A stretch of DNA of 37,367 bases from Planctomycetaceae bacterium (GTDB taxonomy: Bacteria; Planctomycetota; Planctomycetia; Pirellulales; Pirellulaceae). The first letter of the stretch is position 1. The number at the start of each line of letters is the position of its first letter. The notes beneath the pieces are model-generated. The model made no database searches and was not told the origin of the DNA. It saw nothing but the letters and a program-made list of their open reading frames with translations. Both the position numbers and the translations under genes were made by a program. Positions 7,527-16,104 of the stretch are shown in pieces. The stretch is taken from the NCBI GenBank assembly GCA_024225195.1, contig JAAEMV010000209.1:1-37367 (forward strand), written 5' to 3'.

Positions 7527-9431
7527 GTGAAATTTGGCTCCTCCCTCACTCATATCAAATCGCTTGCGACTCAATTCGCAGGTCAGTCTGATAAAGAACT
7601 TGCGGATATTGCGTTAAATCTAGGTTTTGAATCACGTCAAACGGACTCGGTCATCGGTCTCATTGAGCGAGCCTTTGCTTTGGTTCAAGTTGCCTCCCAG
7701 CGGCAATTAAGCATGCAACATTACGATGTCCAACTTTTAGGGGGACATGCCATGTGCAGCGGCCATGTTGCTGAAATGCGTACAGGAGAAGGCAAGACGC
7801 TCACAGCGACCCTTCCGATGTTTGTGCACGCCCTTGCCGGTCGCGGAGCTTTGCTGGCAACCAGCAACGATTACCTCGCCAAACGAGACGCTGAATGGAT
7901 GCAACCGGTTTACCAATCTCTCGGTATGACGATTGGTGTAATTCAATCAGAGATGTCTCGCGAGCAGAGAAGGGCGGCCTATCAATGCAGTATTACCTAC
8001 GGAACGATGAAAGAATTTGGTTTTGACTTCCTGCGCGACCATTCCCAGGAAAGAGAACAAAAACAAAGAGAACTCTGGTACGGGGGCAGCCAAGCTGGAG
8101 TCGCTGAATCCGCTGCTTCCAAACCAGTTCATCGCAAACCTCATTTCTTACTGATCGACGAAGCAGACAGTATTTTGATTGACGATGCTCGTACACCATT
8201 GATCATCTCCGCCGCGCAAGATGAATCAACCAAACAACAACAAACCGCTTTATACCAGTGGTCAGCAAATGCGGCTCGGCAGTTCGAGGAGGACATTGAC
8301 TATTGGTACGACAAAGAAAAACGAAGAGTTGACCTGACTCCGGAAGGCACAGCAAAAGTCCGTACCATTTCCAAACCCGAAGAATTGGCGGGCATTGGAT
8401 TATTGGAAATGTACGATTTTCTAGAACGCTCGATTCAGGTTGATCGAGATTACAAACGAGATCGAGATTACGTCGTTCGCGATGGCGAAATTGTGATCGT
8501 TGACGAAGCCACGGGGCGAATCTCAGAGGGACGCCGATGGAGTAAAGGAATTCACCAGGCCATTGAAGCCAATGAATCGGTCGAAGTCACAATGGACACC
8601 AATACTCAAGCAAAAATTACGGTCCAGTCTTTCGTGAGTCGCTATCCAAATATTGCCGGGATGACAGGTACAGCAAATTCATCCAAACGAGAATTTAAAA
8701 AGATCTACCACATGGGCGTGTCAATCATCCCCACGAACAAACCCATCCAGCGGAACGACCTGCCTGTCAAATATTATTTTTCCGAACAGGAAAAATTCGA
8801 AGCAGTCGTTCGCGACGTGATTGAAATTCACAGAGAGGGCCGGCCAATTTTGATTGGAACTCGGTCAATCGCAAAATCAGAACAAGTGTCCCATCTGCTT
8901 AGACAAAACCAAATAGAACATGCAGTACTCAACGCCAGAGAAATTGAACGCGAAGCGGAAATTATTGCAACGGCAGGAGAGATGGGAAAAATTACCGTTG
9001 CCACCAACATGGCCGGTCGAGGTACCGATATTAAAATTGGCGGAGAATCTGAAAACACAAACAATCGCGAACAAATACTAAAACTTGGTGGCATGCATGT
9101 GATTGGAACCGAGATGCACGAATCCAGTCGGATTGATCAACAGCTATTCGGACGCTGTGGTCGTCAAGGAGATCCAGGCTCAGTGCAACTCTACATCGCA
9201 GCCGAAGATAAGATTCTGGAGTCCGCATTTGGTAAGCAAACAGCCGAGAGGTACCGGAGGACCGGCAGAACCCGCACAAGTTCATATTGGATCTCGCTTT
9301 TTAACCGTGCGCAGCAAAAGGTTGAGAACCAACATTACCGTTCTCGGCGCATACTCATGTATAATGAGAAGATGTTGGCCAAGTCACAGAGAGAAATGGG
9401 GCTCGACCCCATTCTCGACAACTTTGATTAA
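7527..9431 (+). CDS. SecA-like ATPase lacking the C-terminal third of SecA
   Basis: 634 residues versus roughly 850-950 in housekeeping SecA. All DEAD-motor motifs are intact: MRTGEGKT (84-91, Walker A), YGTMKEFGFDFLRDH, LLIDEADSILIDDARTPL (Walker B from about D211), DYVVRDGEIVIVDEATGR in the preprotein-crosslinking region, AGMTGTA, VATNMAGRGTDI and GRCGRQGDPG (about 542-551). Only about 85 residues follow, ending in the first part of the long scaffold helix (AQQKVENQHYRSRRILMYNEKM). The helical wing domain, two-helix finger and zinc-binding tail are therefore missing. The stop is clean and I see no remnant downstream. The start is GTG at 7527, the first start after an in-frame TGA at 7473; no clear Shine-Dalgarno. 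The next genes encode GAF-HlyD and M50-HlyD membrane proteins, so a specialised export or remodelling motor is my inference. Confidence 0.9.
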   Translation: MKFGSSLTHIKSLATQFAGQSDKELADIALNLGFESRQTDSVIGLIERAFALVQVASQRQLSMQHYDVQLLGGHAMCSGHVAEMRTGEGKTLTATLPMFVHALAGRGALLATSNDYLAKRDAEWMQPVYQSLGMTIGVIQSEMSREQRRAAYQCSITYGTMKEFGFDFLRDHSQEREQKQRELWYGGSQAGVAESAASKPVHRKPHFLLIDEADSILIDDARTPLIISAAQDESTKQQQTALYQWSANAARQFEEDIDYWYDKEKRRVDLTPEGTAKVRTISKPEELAGIGLLEMYDFLERSIQVDRDYKRDRDYVVRDGEIVIVDEATGRISEGRRWSKGIHQAIEANESVEVTMDTNTQAKITVQSFVSRYPNIAGMTGTANSSKREFKKIYHMGVSIIPTNKPIQRNDLPVKYYFSEQEKFEAVVRDVIEIHREGRPILIGTRSIAKSEQVSHLLRQNQIEHAVLNAREIEREAEIIATAGEMGKITVATNMAGRGTDIKIGGESENTNNREQILKLGGMHVIGTEMHESSRIDQQLFGRCGRQGDPGSVQLYIAAEDKILESAFGKQTAERYRRTGRTRTSSYWISLFNRAQQKVENQHYRSRRILMYNEKMLAKSQREMGLDPILDNFD

Positions 9432-9637
9432 AACAACTTTGACTGGCCTCCTGACCTTAAATCAGTGCCAAATTGCGTTACTTCAACTAACCCCTCATCG
9501 TCATTGAATCTTCGCGATACTGGACTCCAGCTTGCCGAATCGTTCATTGCCGCCACGTCACTATTCCCTCCCCATTAATGCGATCTACAATTAGCTAAGC
9601 CTTCCAATTTTTCCGTCGACGGTAAATCAAATCAATC

Positions 9638-11722
9638 ATGTCCACTGGCGAACAACAAAATAGTCCTTCTCCTTCTGCCATTCGCGACGAAGTTCGCCGC
9701 ACGGTTCAGCAGTTGAATGAAATGGCCAGCACGGAAAAAGATTTCGATCAATTTTGCGATACGGTACTCAGTCGCGTTGTCAAAATCACCGGGGCTCACG
9801 GTGCGTTACTCTGGCAGGTCAACGGTAACCAAACGCCGCAATTGACTCACCAAACCGGTCGGCATCCAAATGCAAGCGCCAAAGACGTTCTCTCACAAGA
9901 GAACTCGCAGCATAGCAACGCGGTCATGGAAGTGGTCGCCAATGAACGCCCGATGGGCCTGACGTCTGATTCATTCACAGAACCACCCAATCCTCAGGAC
10001 GAAAATTCCAGCCAAACTGACGACGCATTCCTCATGCTGTTTTCTCCGGTATACAACCGAACGAAAAAATGCTGTGGAACGCTAGAACTCCTGCAGCGGG
10101 GTGACATTTCACCTCAGGCACAAGAAGGTTACCTAAGATTCCTTTCTCAGATATCTCAACTGTTTCAGCGGTGGCACGAAGAACAGGAACAAGAACAAAC
10201 TCAGGCTGTCAAAACCATCTCAGGCGACTCTTGGTCAAATAGGCTAGAGTTCATCAATGAAACTCATCGTTCGATCAACTCGGTCGATACAGCCTACGCG
10301 ATTGCCAACGAAGCTAGACGTCTTCTCAATTGCGATCGCGTTAGTGTAGGCCAGTGGAATGGAACGAAATGTAAGATCTCTGCAATCAGCAGTCAGGATC
10401 GTTTCGACAACCGTTCGAACGTCGTGCGTTTGCTATCGGCGGTAGCTACCGCCAGCGTGAGTGCTGAGTCAACGTTCTGGATCACTGGCAGCACGGAGGG
10501 AATCGCACCTGAAGTCGCTCAGAAAATCAATGACTACCTCGATGAATCCCACAGTCGGACTCTGATCGTCATCCCCCTTATGGCACGTCCTCCGGCCTTA
10601 CCGGATCTGGAGATGAAGAGCCACCAACAACAGGTTTCGCAGAAACTTGGCGTTCTAATCCTCGAGTACTTTGACGCTGACGTTCCCGAAAATGAAATTG
10701 AATTCGACACTCAACTAATCGTGGGTCAGTCGGAAATTGCTTTGGAAAACGCCAGAAAACACAGCGAGATCTTTCTCCTTCCAGTCTGGCAACGCCTTGG
10801 CTGGCTGCAGCAGGTATTGTTCCGCGACCATCGCGCTAAAACTAACACCGGCTTGGCCGCCTTAGGCATTTTGATTCTCGTGATGTTGTTCTTTCCCAAA
10901 GAACTCAAAATGAAAATTGACGGGGTGATGCATCCGTCGACTCGGAACACAATTTACGCGCAAACCGACGGCATTATTCGTGAAATCCTGATTGATGAGC
11001 GAGCGAAGGTCAAAAAGGGGCAGCCGTTATTGCGTCTTGAGAACCAAGATCTGGAAATGCAAATCAGCTCGGCTGAATATGAAATCGAAGCGATCGATCA
11101 TCAGCTTGACAATGCCAACTCACAATTAGCCAGCGGTCTCAAAGACTCTACCGAGAGCGCAGAAATTGGCATGGCGATCGACCTCTTTAAAAAGCAACGC
11201 AAAACTCTTTCATCTAAGCTCGAATTGATGGAGTACAAACGAAGCCAACATGAGATCGTAAGCCCCATCGACGGTACGGTTACCACACCTCGCCTCAAGC
11301 GAAGGTACACCGATTTCCCCGCGGTTTCCAATCTGGCGTTGCTCGAAGTCGTTGACCTCGAAGGCCAGTGGCAACTTGAGCTGAAAATTCCACAAAACAA
11401 AATGACCTACGTAGATCAGGCATTCGCCAAAGATCCAAGCAAATTGCTCGATGTCGAATTTAAAATTGGCACCAATCCAAATCTAAATCTCAACGGAACA
11501 CTTGCGAAATTTGCAATTGACGATCGGGGAGTCCCGACGGCTGAAGGAGCTCCGGAATTTCGCGCATTCGTGGAAATCGAACCTTCTCAACTCGCCGACC
11601 TTCAAAACGAGCTTCGCAGTGGAGCTGGAGCGACAGCCAAAATTCGCTGTGGAACACGATCTCTTGGATTTGTATGCTTCTATCAGATTTACGATTTCCT
11701 CCGAACCAAAGTATTCTTTTAA
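9638..11722 (+). CDS. Double-GAF sensor fused to HlyD-type membrane adaptor
   Basis: 694 residues. The N-terminal cytosolic part has two GAF-like domains (about 40-170 and 205-375). One transmembrane helix (about 404-422, GLAALGILILVMLFF) follows. The periplasmic part resembles HlyD/membrane-fusion proteins: a split barrel-sandwich hybrid (GVMHPSTRNTIYAQTDGIIREILIDE and HEIVSPIDGTVTTPRLK) around a coiled-coil hairpin (about 475-545), then beta-barrel strands (QWQLELKIPQNKM). Classical HlyD proteins have only a short cytosolic segment, so a 400-residue sensor front end is unusual. The stop TAA at 11720-11722 is 9 bases before the next start, with an AGAGG ribosome site overlapping the stop, so the pair is an operon. 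A 206-base gap separates it from the secA-like gene; no terminator is visible there. Confidence 0.85.
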   Translation: MSTGEQQNSPSPSAIRDEVRRTVQQLNEMASTEKDFDQFCDTVLSRVVKITGAHGALLWQVNGNQTPQLTHQTGRHPNASAKDVLSQENSQHSNAVMEVVANERPMGLTSDSFTEPPNPQDENSSQTDDAFLMLFSPVYNRTKKCCGTLELLQRGDISPQAQEGYLRFLSQISQLFQRWHEEQEQEQTQAVKTISGDSWSNRLEFINETHRSINSVDTAYAIANEARRLLNCDRVSVGQWNGTKCKISAISSQDRFDNRSNVVRLLSAVATASVSAESTFWITGSTEGIAPEVAQKINDYLDESHSRTLIVIPLMARPPALPDLEMKSHQQQVSQKLGVLILEYFDADVPENEIEFDTQLIVGQSEIALENARKHSEIFLLPVWQRLGWLQQVLFRDHRAKTNTGLAALGILILVMLFFPKELKMKIDGVMHPSTRNTIYAQTDGIIREILIDERAKVKKGQPLLRLENQDLEMQISSAEYEIEAIDHQLDNANSQLASGLKDSTESAEIGMAIDLFKKQRKTLSSKLELMEYKRSQHEIVSPIDGTVTTPRLKRRYTDFPAVSNLALLEVVDLEGQWQLELKIPQNKMTYVDQAFAKDPSKLLDVEFKIGTNPNLNLNGTLAKFAIDDRGVPTAEGAPEFRAFVEIEPSQLADLQNELRSGAGATAKIRCGTRSLGFVCFYQIYDFLRTKVFF

Positions 11723-11731
11723 GAGGTTGCG

Positions 11732-14005
11732 ATGTCGATCATCCCGCCTCCCTCCGATCCCCCGGCCAGGCATACCCCGCCACCGAGCAGTCCTCCCATT
11801 CAAATGAGAATGCGGTCGGATCTAACCTATGATCGCATGACCTATCAGGGCGTTGAGTATTGGGTCATCAAAGAACCCCTTGGGCAGAAATACTTTCAGT
11901 TTCCTCCACACGTCTTTCATTTACTTCGAGAACTCGATGGCAAAAAATCTATCGATGAGCTCCAAGACGGATATCACGAAAAATTTGCGCCCAAGCGGAT
12001 TACGCGTCAGGATCTCCAACAATTATTAACTCGATTCCATCAGGATAGCCTTGTGACTTCGAGCGTTCCTGGGCAGGGAGCTGAACTGCTCAAGCGAGGT
12101 AATAAGAATAAAATGATGGAACGGGTGGGCACCTATTCCAATGTGCTTGCTATTCGATACAAGGGATTCGATCCCGAGCGGCTTCTAAATTGGCTGCTTC
12201 CGTACACGTGGTGGATTTTCACCAAAATTGCAATGTGGGTCACCCTGTTCTGTGCGGCGATTGCGCTGCTCTCCGTCGTGATGAACTGGAGTCTGTTCCA
12301 GGCAAAACTTCCCGGTTTCGAAGCCTTTTTCGACCCAAAACAATGGTACTTATTCGGAATCGTTCTCGCTGTCACAAAAATATTTCACGAATTTGGACAC
12401 GGCCTTGCTTGTAAACGCTTAGGGGGAGAGTGCCATGAAATTGGATTCATGCTGCTGGTCCTCACCCCATGCCTTTATTGCAATGTTTCCGATAGCTGGC
12501 GACTGCCTAATAAATGGCACCGCGCCGCGATCGGAGCTGCCGGCATGTATGTAGAAATCATTCTCGCCACGATCGCGACTTTTGTCTGGTGGTTTGTACA
12601 ACCGGGACTCGTTCAAGACGTTTGCCTCCGTGTCATGCTGGTCAGTTCTATCAGCACTATCCTCTTTAATGGTAACCCATTGCTTCGCTTTGACGGTTAC
12701 TACATTCTGAGCGACCTTCTCGAAATTCCCAATCTCAATCAGAAGTCAACCAAGGCTTTGACAACCCTTCTCGGTCGCAATTGGCTGGGATTGGAAATCC
12801 CCGACGATCAACTCATGCCCTCGAATCGACCGTGGGCCTTTGCCATGTTTACCGTGGCAGCATTTTGTTATCGCTGGTTCATTATGCTTTCGATCATTAT
12901 TTTTTTGACGAAAATGCTGGAACCTTACCACCTCGAATCCATTGGAATTGGGATAGCTCTATTTTCTATGGTCGGCATGCTCGGAATGCCCGGCTACAAA
13001 CTGTACAAATACATGGCGGTTCCTGGACGAATGCATCAAGTGAAAAAAGTTAGATTTTTTGTTGTCCTGGGAATCGCAAGCTTTGTGCTCGCGCTAATCC
13101 TGTTTATCCCACTTCCTCACACGTTGCGTTGCAATCTGATCGTGATGCCCAGTGAAATAGAAACCGTCTGGGTTAAAGAATCCGGCCTTTTGGAATCATT
13201 CGAAGTCAGCCCAGGAGAGTCGGTCACAGCTGGGCAAACCCTAGCACAGCTCAGGAATTTAGAGCTCGAGATGCAATTGGTCACCGCGTTGGGGAAGATC
13301 CAAGAGAAGGAGGCGGCGCTCAAATTAGAAATTGCCAAACGCAATCTTACCGAACCGACCCCGAACGATCCTACCAAGTCGATTTTAGCCGATCTGGCAA
13401 AGCTCAAAAAAGTGCATGCCCAACTCGCTGAGCGTGCCACTGGACTGACTCTTAAAAGCAAAATCAACGGCACGGTTCTAGCCACGCCTTACCAGCATTC
13501 AGGACAGCAATCAGAAGAAACAGAAGACTATGACATGCGGCCATTACTTTACGGGCAGCACAACAACGTCTCAGCTCAGCGGGGACAACGTTTTTGTGAA
13601 ATTGCCGATCTTTCAAAATGGTACGCCGTCGTTATTCTGACTGAGCATCAAGTTAAATTTGTGAAACTTGATCAGGCAACGAAAATAAAACTGTATTCAG
13701 ATCCCGGGCACACCTATCACTCCAAAATCGAATGGATTGGCGAGACCGACATTGCGATCAATCGAGAAGATTACGATCCCCTGCAACCCTCGATGGGTGG
13801 GAACAACAGCAACGCCTCCGATCCGGTTATTGAAATGGTGGCTGGCTATCAGCATCAAGATTTCCAATATTTTGCACGTGTTCCAATCGAATCACCGACC
13901 ATTGCACCCAAGATCGGCATTGGCGGGCAGGCTCGTGTTTCCACCGGATATCGCTCGATCGGCTACCGTATTTGGTGGTGGTTCAACCAGAACTTTAGAG
14001 CCTAA
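11732..14005 (+). CDS. PqqD-like / M50 site-2-protease / HlyD fusion membrane protein
   Basis: 757 residues. Residues about 25-110 form a PqqD-like winged-helix domain (EYWVIKEPLGQKYFQFPPHVF...LRELDGKKSIDEL), which in other systems binds peptide precursors. The membrane domain has M50 signatures: FHEFGHG (H219, E220, H223) for zinc and FNGNPLLRFDGYY (D321) for the third ligand, so the protease looks intact. About seven or eight hydrophobic segments follow in total, to about residue 465. The C-terminal 290 residues are a HlyD-like periplasmic adaptor (VWVKESGLLESFEVSPGESVTAGQTLAQL, a short coiled coil, then LKSKINGTVLATP). This architecture resembles 'putative peptide zinc metalloprotease' proteins of YydH type. 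Tight coupling to the GAF-HlyD gene suggests both adaptors act in one complex. The substrate is unknown. Confidence 0.88.
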   Translation: MSIIPPPSDPPARHTPPPSSPPIQMRMRSDLTYDRMTYQGVEYWVIKEPLGQKYFQFPPHVFHLLRELDGKKSIDELQDGYHEKFAPKRITRQDLQQLLTRFHQDSLVTSSVPGQGAELLKRGNKNKMMERVGTYSNVLAIRYKGFDPERLLNWLLPYTWWIFTKIAMWVTLFCAAIALLSVVMNWSLFQAKLPGFEAFFDPKQWYLFGIVLAVTKIFHEFGHGLACKRLGGECHEIGFMLLVLTPCLYCNVSDSWRLPNKWHRAAIGAAGMYVEIILATIATFVWWFVQPGLVQDVCLRVMLVSSISTILFNGNPLLRFDGYYILSDLLEIPNLNQKSTKALTTLLGRNWLGLEIPDDQLMPSNRPWAFAMFTVAAFCYRWFIMLSIIIFLTKMLEPYHLESIGIGIALFSMVGMLGMPGYKLYKYMAVPGRMHQVKKVRFFVVLGIASFVLALILFIPLPHTLRCNLIVMPSEIETVWVKESGLLESFEVSPGESVTAGQTLAQLRNLELEMQLVTALGKIQEKEAALKLEIAKRNLTEPTPNDPTKSILADLAKLKKVHAQLAERATGLTLKSKINGTVLATPYQHSGQQSEETEDYDMRPLLYGQHNNVSAQRGQRFCEIADLSKWYAVVILTEHQVKFVKLDQATKIKLYSDPGHTYHSKIEWIGETDIAINREDYDPLQPSMGGNNSNASDPVIEMVAGYQHQDFQYFARVPIESPTIAPKIGIGGQARVSTGYRSIGYRIWWWFNQNFRA

Positions 14006-14152
14006 TCACTGATGCAATTGGTTGGATAAGTGCTGAGGTAAGCTGTCAAGCCTCTCCGCGAAAGGTGCCAACGAATCATGGCGAGCACGGCAATGACAGC
14101 AGGGCAGCCGGAGCTGAAACCGACCCTACGCACCAGCACGCCTTTAAAGCAC

Positions 14153-15844
14153 CTACGACAATTGGCTTACTCTAAAAAATTGTCGAAATCGAGAAGATTC
14201 ATTTTGATTTTCAATGGGGATATCTAAACCTTCAAAACTTTCGAGGCTTCGATCGACTTTCTTTTTGACCTTTTCAAAAAGAGATTTCATCAGGCTATTA
14301 AGAGATGAGGTCGTCTTAACATTTCCAATCGCGGTCCTGATTTTCGACACCCTCTCTTCTTCTCCACCATCAAAGACCTCCACTGACATCTCATCAAAGA
14401 CAATCGCTTGCCCCGCATAGCCAATGTCGCGATATTCTTTCCCAAGCAGTTCATCGTACTGGACAAATTCGTTATAAATAGCAAACGCTTTGTCCCACTG
14501 GCCGTCCTTCATGTAAAATTCAGCCAGCCGTTCCTTCGAGCGACGAACAATTAAGATTCGCTTATTCTTTGCATTGGCGGGCGCTTCCGAAATGGGGAAA
14601 TTCTGTTCCACCGCGAGCCAGTATTTTTCTTGAAGTGTATTTTCATAACGATCAGCTTTCATCTGCGCCTCCGTGTATTGCTGCTCTGCTGTCTCCTTTT
14701 TAGGAACATCGCTTTGCTCAATCTGTTCCACATTCAAGAGAGCCGGAGGGGCTGTTTGAGTTGCCAACACCCAACCGCCGGCCATCCCCAAAATGCACAA
14801 CAAGACAAGTGTCGTAAAAGTTGCACTAGTTCGCCACCACGGCCTTAAATTCCCCTTCATCACCGTTTGCAACTGGCGGGTCGCCTCCAGCTTCGCTTGG
14901 CTCCAACCGATCGAACTCTCCATGGCGTATTGCTCAGAAGTTGCAAGCTTCTCAACAATCATTTCCCAATCTTCATCGAGATCGATTTTGATGCGCCTCA
15001 GATCTTTAATTAATTGAGTCGCATTATCAACTCGGTTCGATGGTTTTTTCGCCATCATCTTTTCGATCAACTGACTGAGCTCGATCGGAATATCCCGACG
15101 CAACTCATTCAGTGGAACCGCAGTATCTTTGACATGCTGCACCGCGATCACCAAAGCGGTGTCGCCCTGAAATGGAGGATGCCCGGCAAGCATATGGTAG
15201 GCCGTTACTCCCAGTGAATAGATATCCGATCGCTGATCAATCGCCGTTCCTTCAACCTGTTCGGGACTCATGTAAAGCGGCGTCCCCATCGTAATCCCAA
15301 CCGAGGTCAACGCCTGCTTGGATGCACTGTTGTTGATTCGTGCCAAGCCAAAATCCGTAATCTTCACCTCGCCTTTCGTCGAAAGCATGATGTTTTCAGG
15401 CTTGATATCTCGATGAATGACACTTAGCTCGCCCGCTTTCTGCAAAGCAAGTGCACATTGCCGAATGACATTGACTGCCATCACCGGCTCTACCGCGCCG
15501 TAACGATTGAGATATTGCTTAAGGTTCCTTCCCTGCACGTACTCTTGAGCAATGAAGTGAAACCCCTGCAACTCACCAACTTCGTAGATTTGTACGATAT
15601 TGGCCTGCACGAGATTGGCAGCAGCCTGGGCTTCCCTCTGAAATCGCTTGACGTAGGAAACGTCTTTTGCAAGATCCGGCTTCAGTATTTTGAGCGCTAT
15701 GTTTCGCCGCAGCGAACCCTGTTTAGCCAAATAAACGTCCGCCATTCCACCACGCCCCAATCGCCGCAGCAACTGGTAGTCACCCAGTTGTCGCCCCGTC
15801 AGATCGACTGGTTGTGAAGTTGTTGGGAGTTTCGAGTCTGGCAT
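14153..15844 (-). CDS. Membrane-anchored Hanks-type Ser/Thr protein kinase with extracytoplasmic C-terminus
   Basis: 563 residues from the ATG at 15844; an upstream TTG at 15910 would add an unlikely extension. The kinase domain starts at about residue 20 (LGDYQLLRRLGRGGMADVYLA) and has ALKILK, HRDIKPENIML, DFGLARI, GTPLYMSPEQ and QRSDIYSLGVTAYHMLAGHPPF, so it should be active. One transmembrane helix (about 335-360, TTLVLLCILGMAGGWVLA) leads to a roughly 200-residue outer region. That region is helical and TPR-like in the part containing RLAEFYMKDGQWDKAFAIYNEF. It converges on the M50-HlyD gene with a 147-base spacer. Co-function with that block is possible but not shown by gene order. Confidence 0.92.
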   Translation of the reverse strand: MPDSKLPTTSQPVDLTGRQLGDYQLLRRLGRGGMADVYLAKQGSLRRNIALKILKPDLAKDVSYVKRFQREAQAAANLVQANIVQIYEVGELQGFHFIAQEYVQGRNLKQYLNRYGAVEPVMAVNVIRQCALALQKAGELSVIHRDIKPENIMLSTKGEVKITDFGLARINNSASKQALTSVGITMGTPLYMSPEQVEGTAIDQRSDIYSLGVTAYHMLAGHPPFQGDTALVIAVQHVKDTAVPLNELRRDIPIELSQLIEKMMAKKPSNRVDNATQLIKDLRRIKIDLDEDWEMIVEKLATSEQYAMESSIGWSQAKLEATRQLQTVMKGNLRPWWRTSATFTTLVLLCILGMAGGWVLATQTAPPALLNVEQIEQSDVPKKETAEQQYTEAQMKADRYENTLQEKYWLAVEQNFPISEAPANAKNKRILIVRRSKERLAEFYMKDGQWDKAFAIYNEFVQYDELLGKEYRDIGYAGQAIVFDEMSVEVFDGGEEERVSKIRTAIGNVKTTSSLNSLMKSLFEKVKKKVDRSLESFEGLDIPIENQNESSRFRQFFRVSQLS

Positions 15845-16104
15845 TAGAAATAACAAAGGGCAATGAGCTGGAACATCTACTTCATCCACACTCTTTAGTC
15901 GTGCCGGCAACCAAAGAAAAAATGCCGTTGAAACGAGGCTATCTCGGAACGCTCCATCGGTACGCGATTTATTTTCAGTGCTCCAGTTTAGTTGCTCAAC
16001 TCTAAAACGCTGAATGGCAATTCAAATATTCTTCGAGGGATTAGGTACCCGCCTGCTTTCCATCAAGTTTCGAAAAACACGCGGGAAACCCGTTATATCC
16101 TACG

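Noticed and set aside
7400-7591. 63-codon frame upstream of the secA-like gene
   Set aside because: It overlaps the secA-like start in another frame, has no ribosome site and no recognisable product.
16082-16092. CGGG-AAA-CCCG mini hairpin after the TIM-barrel gene, as a terminator
   Set aside because: The stem is only 4 bp, and on the minus strand a T run begins 4 bases later. Too weak to call.
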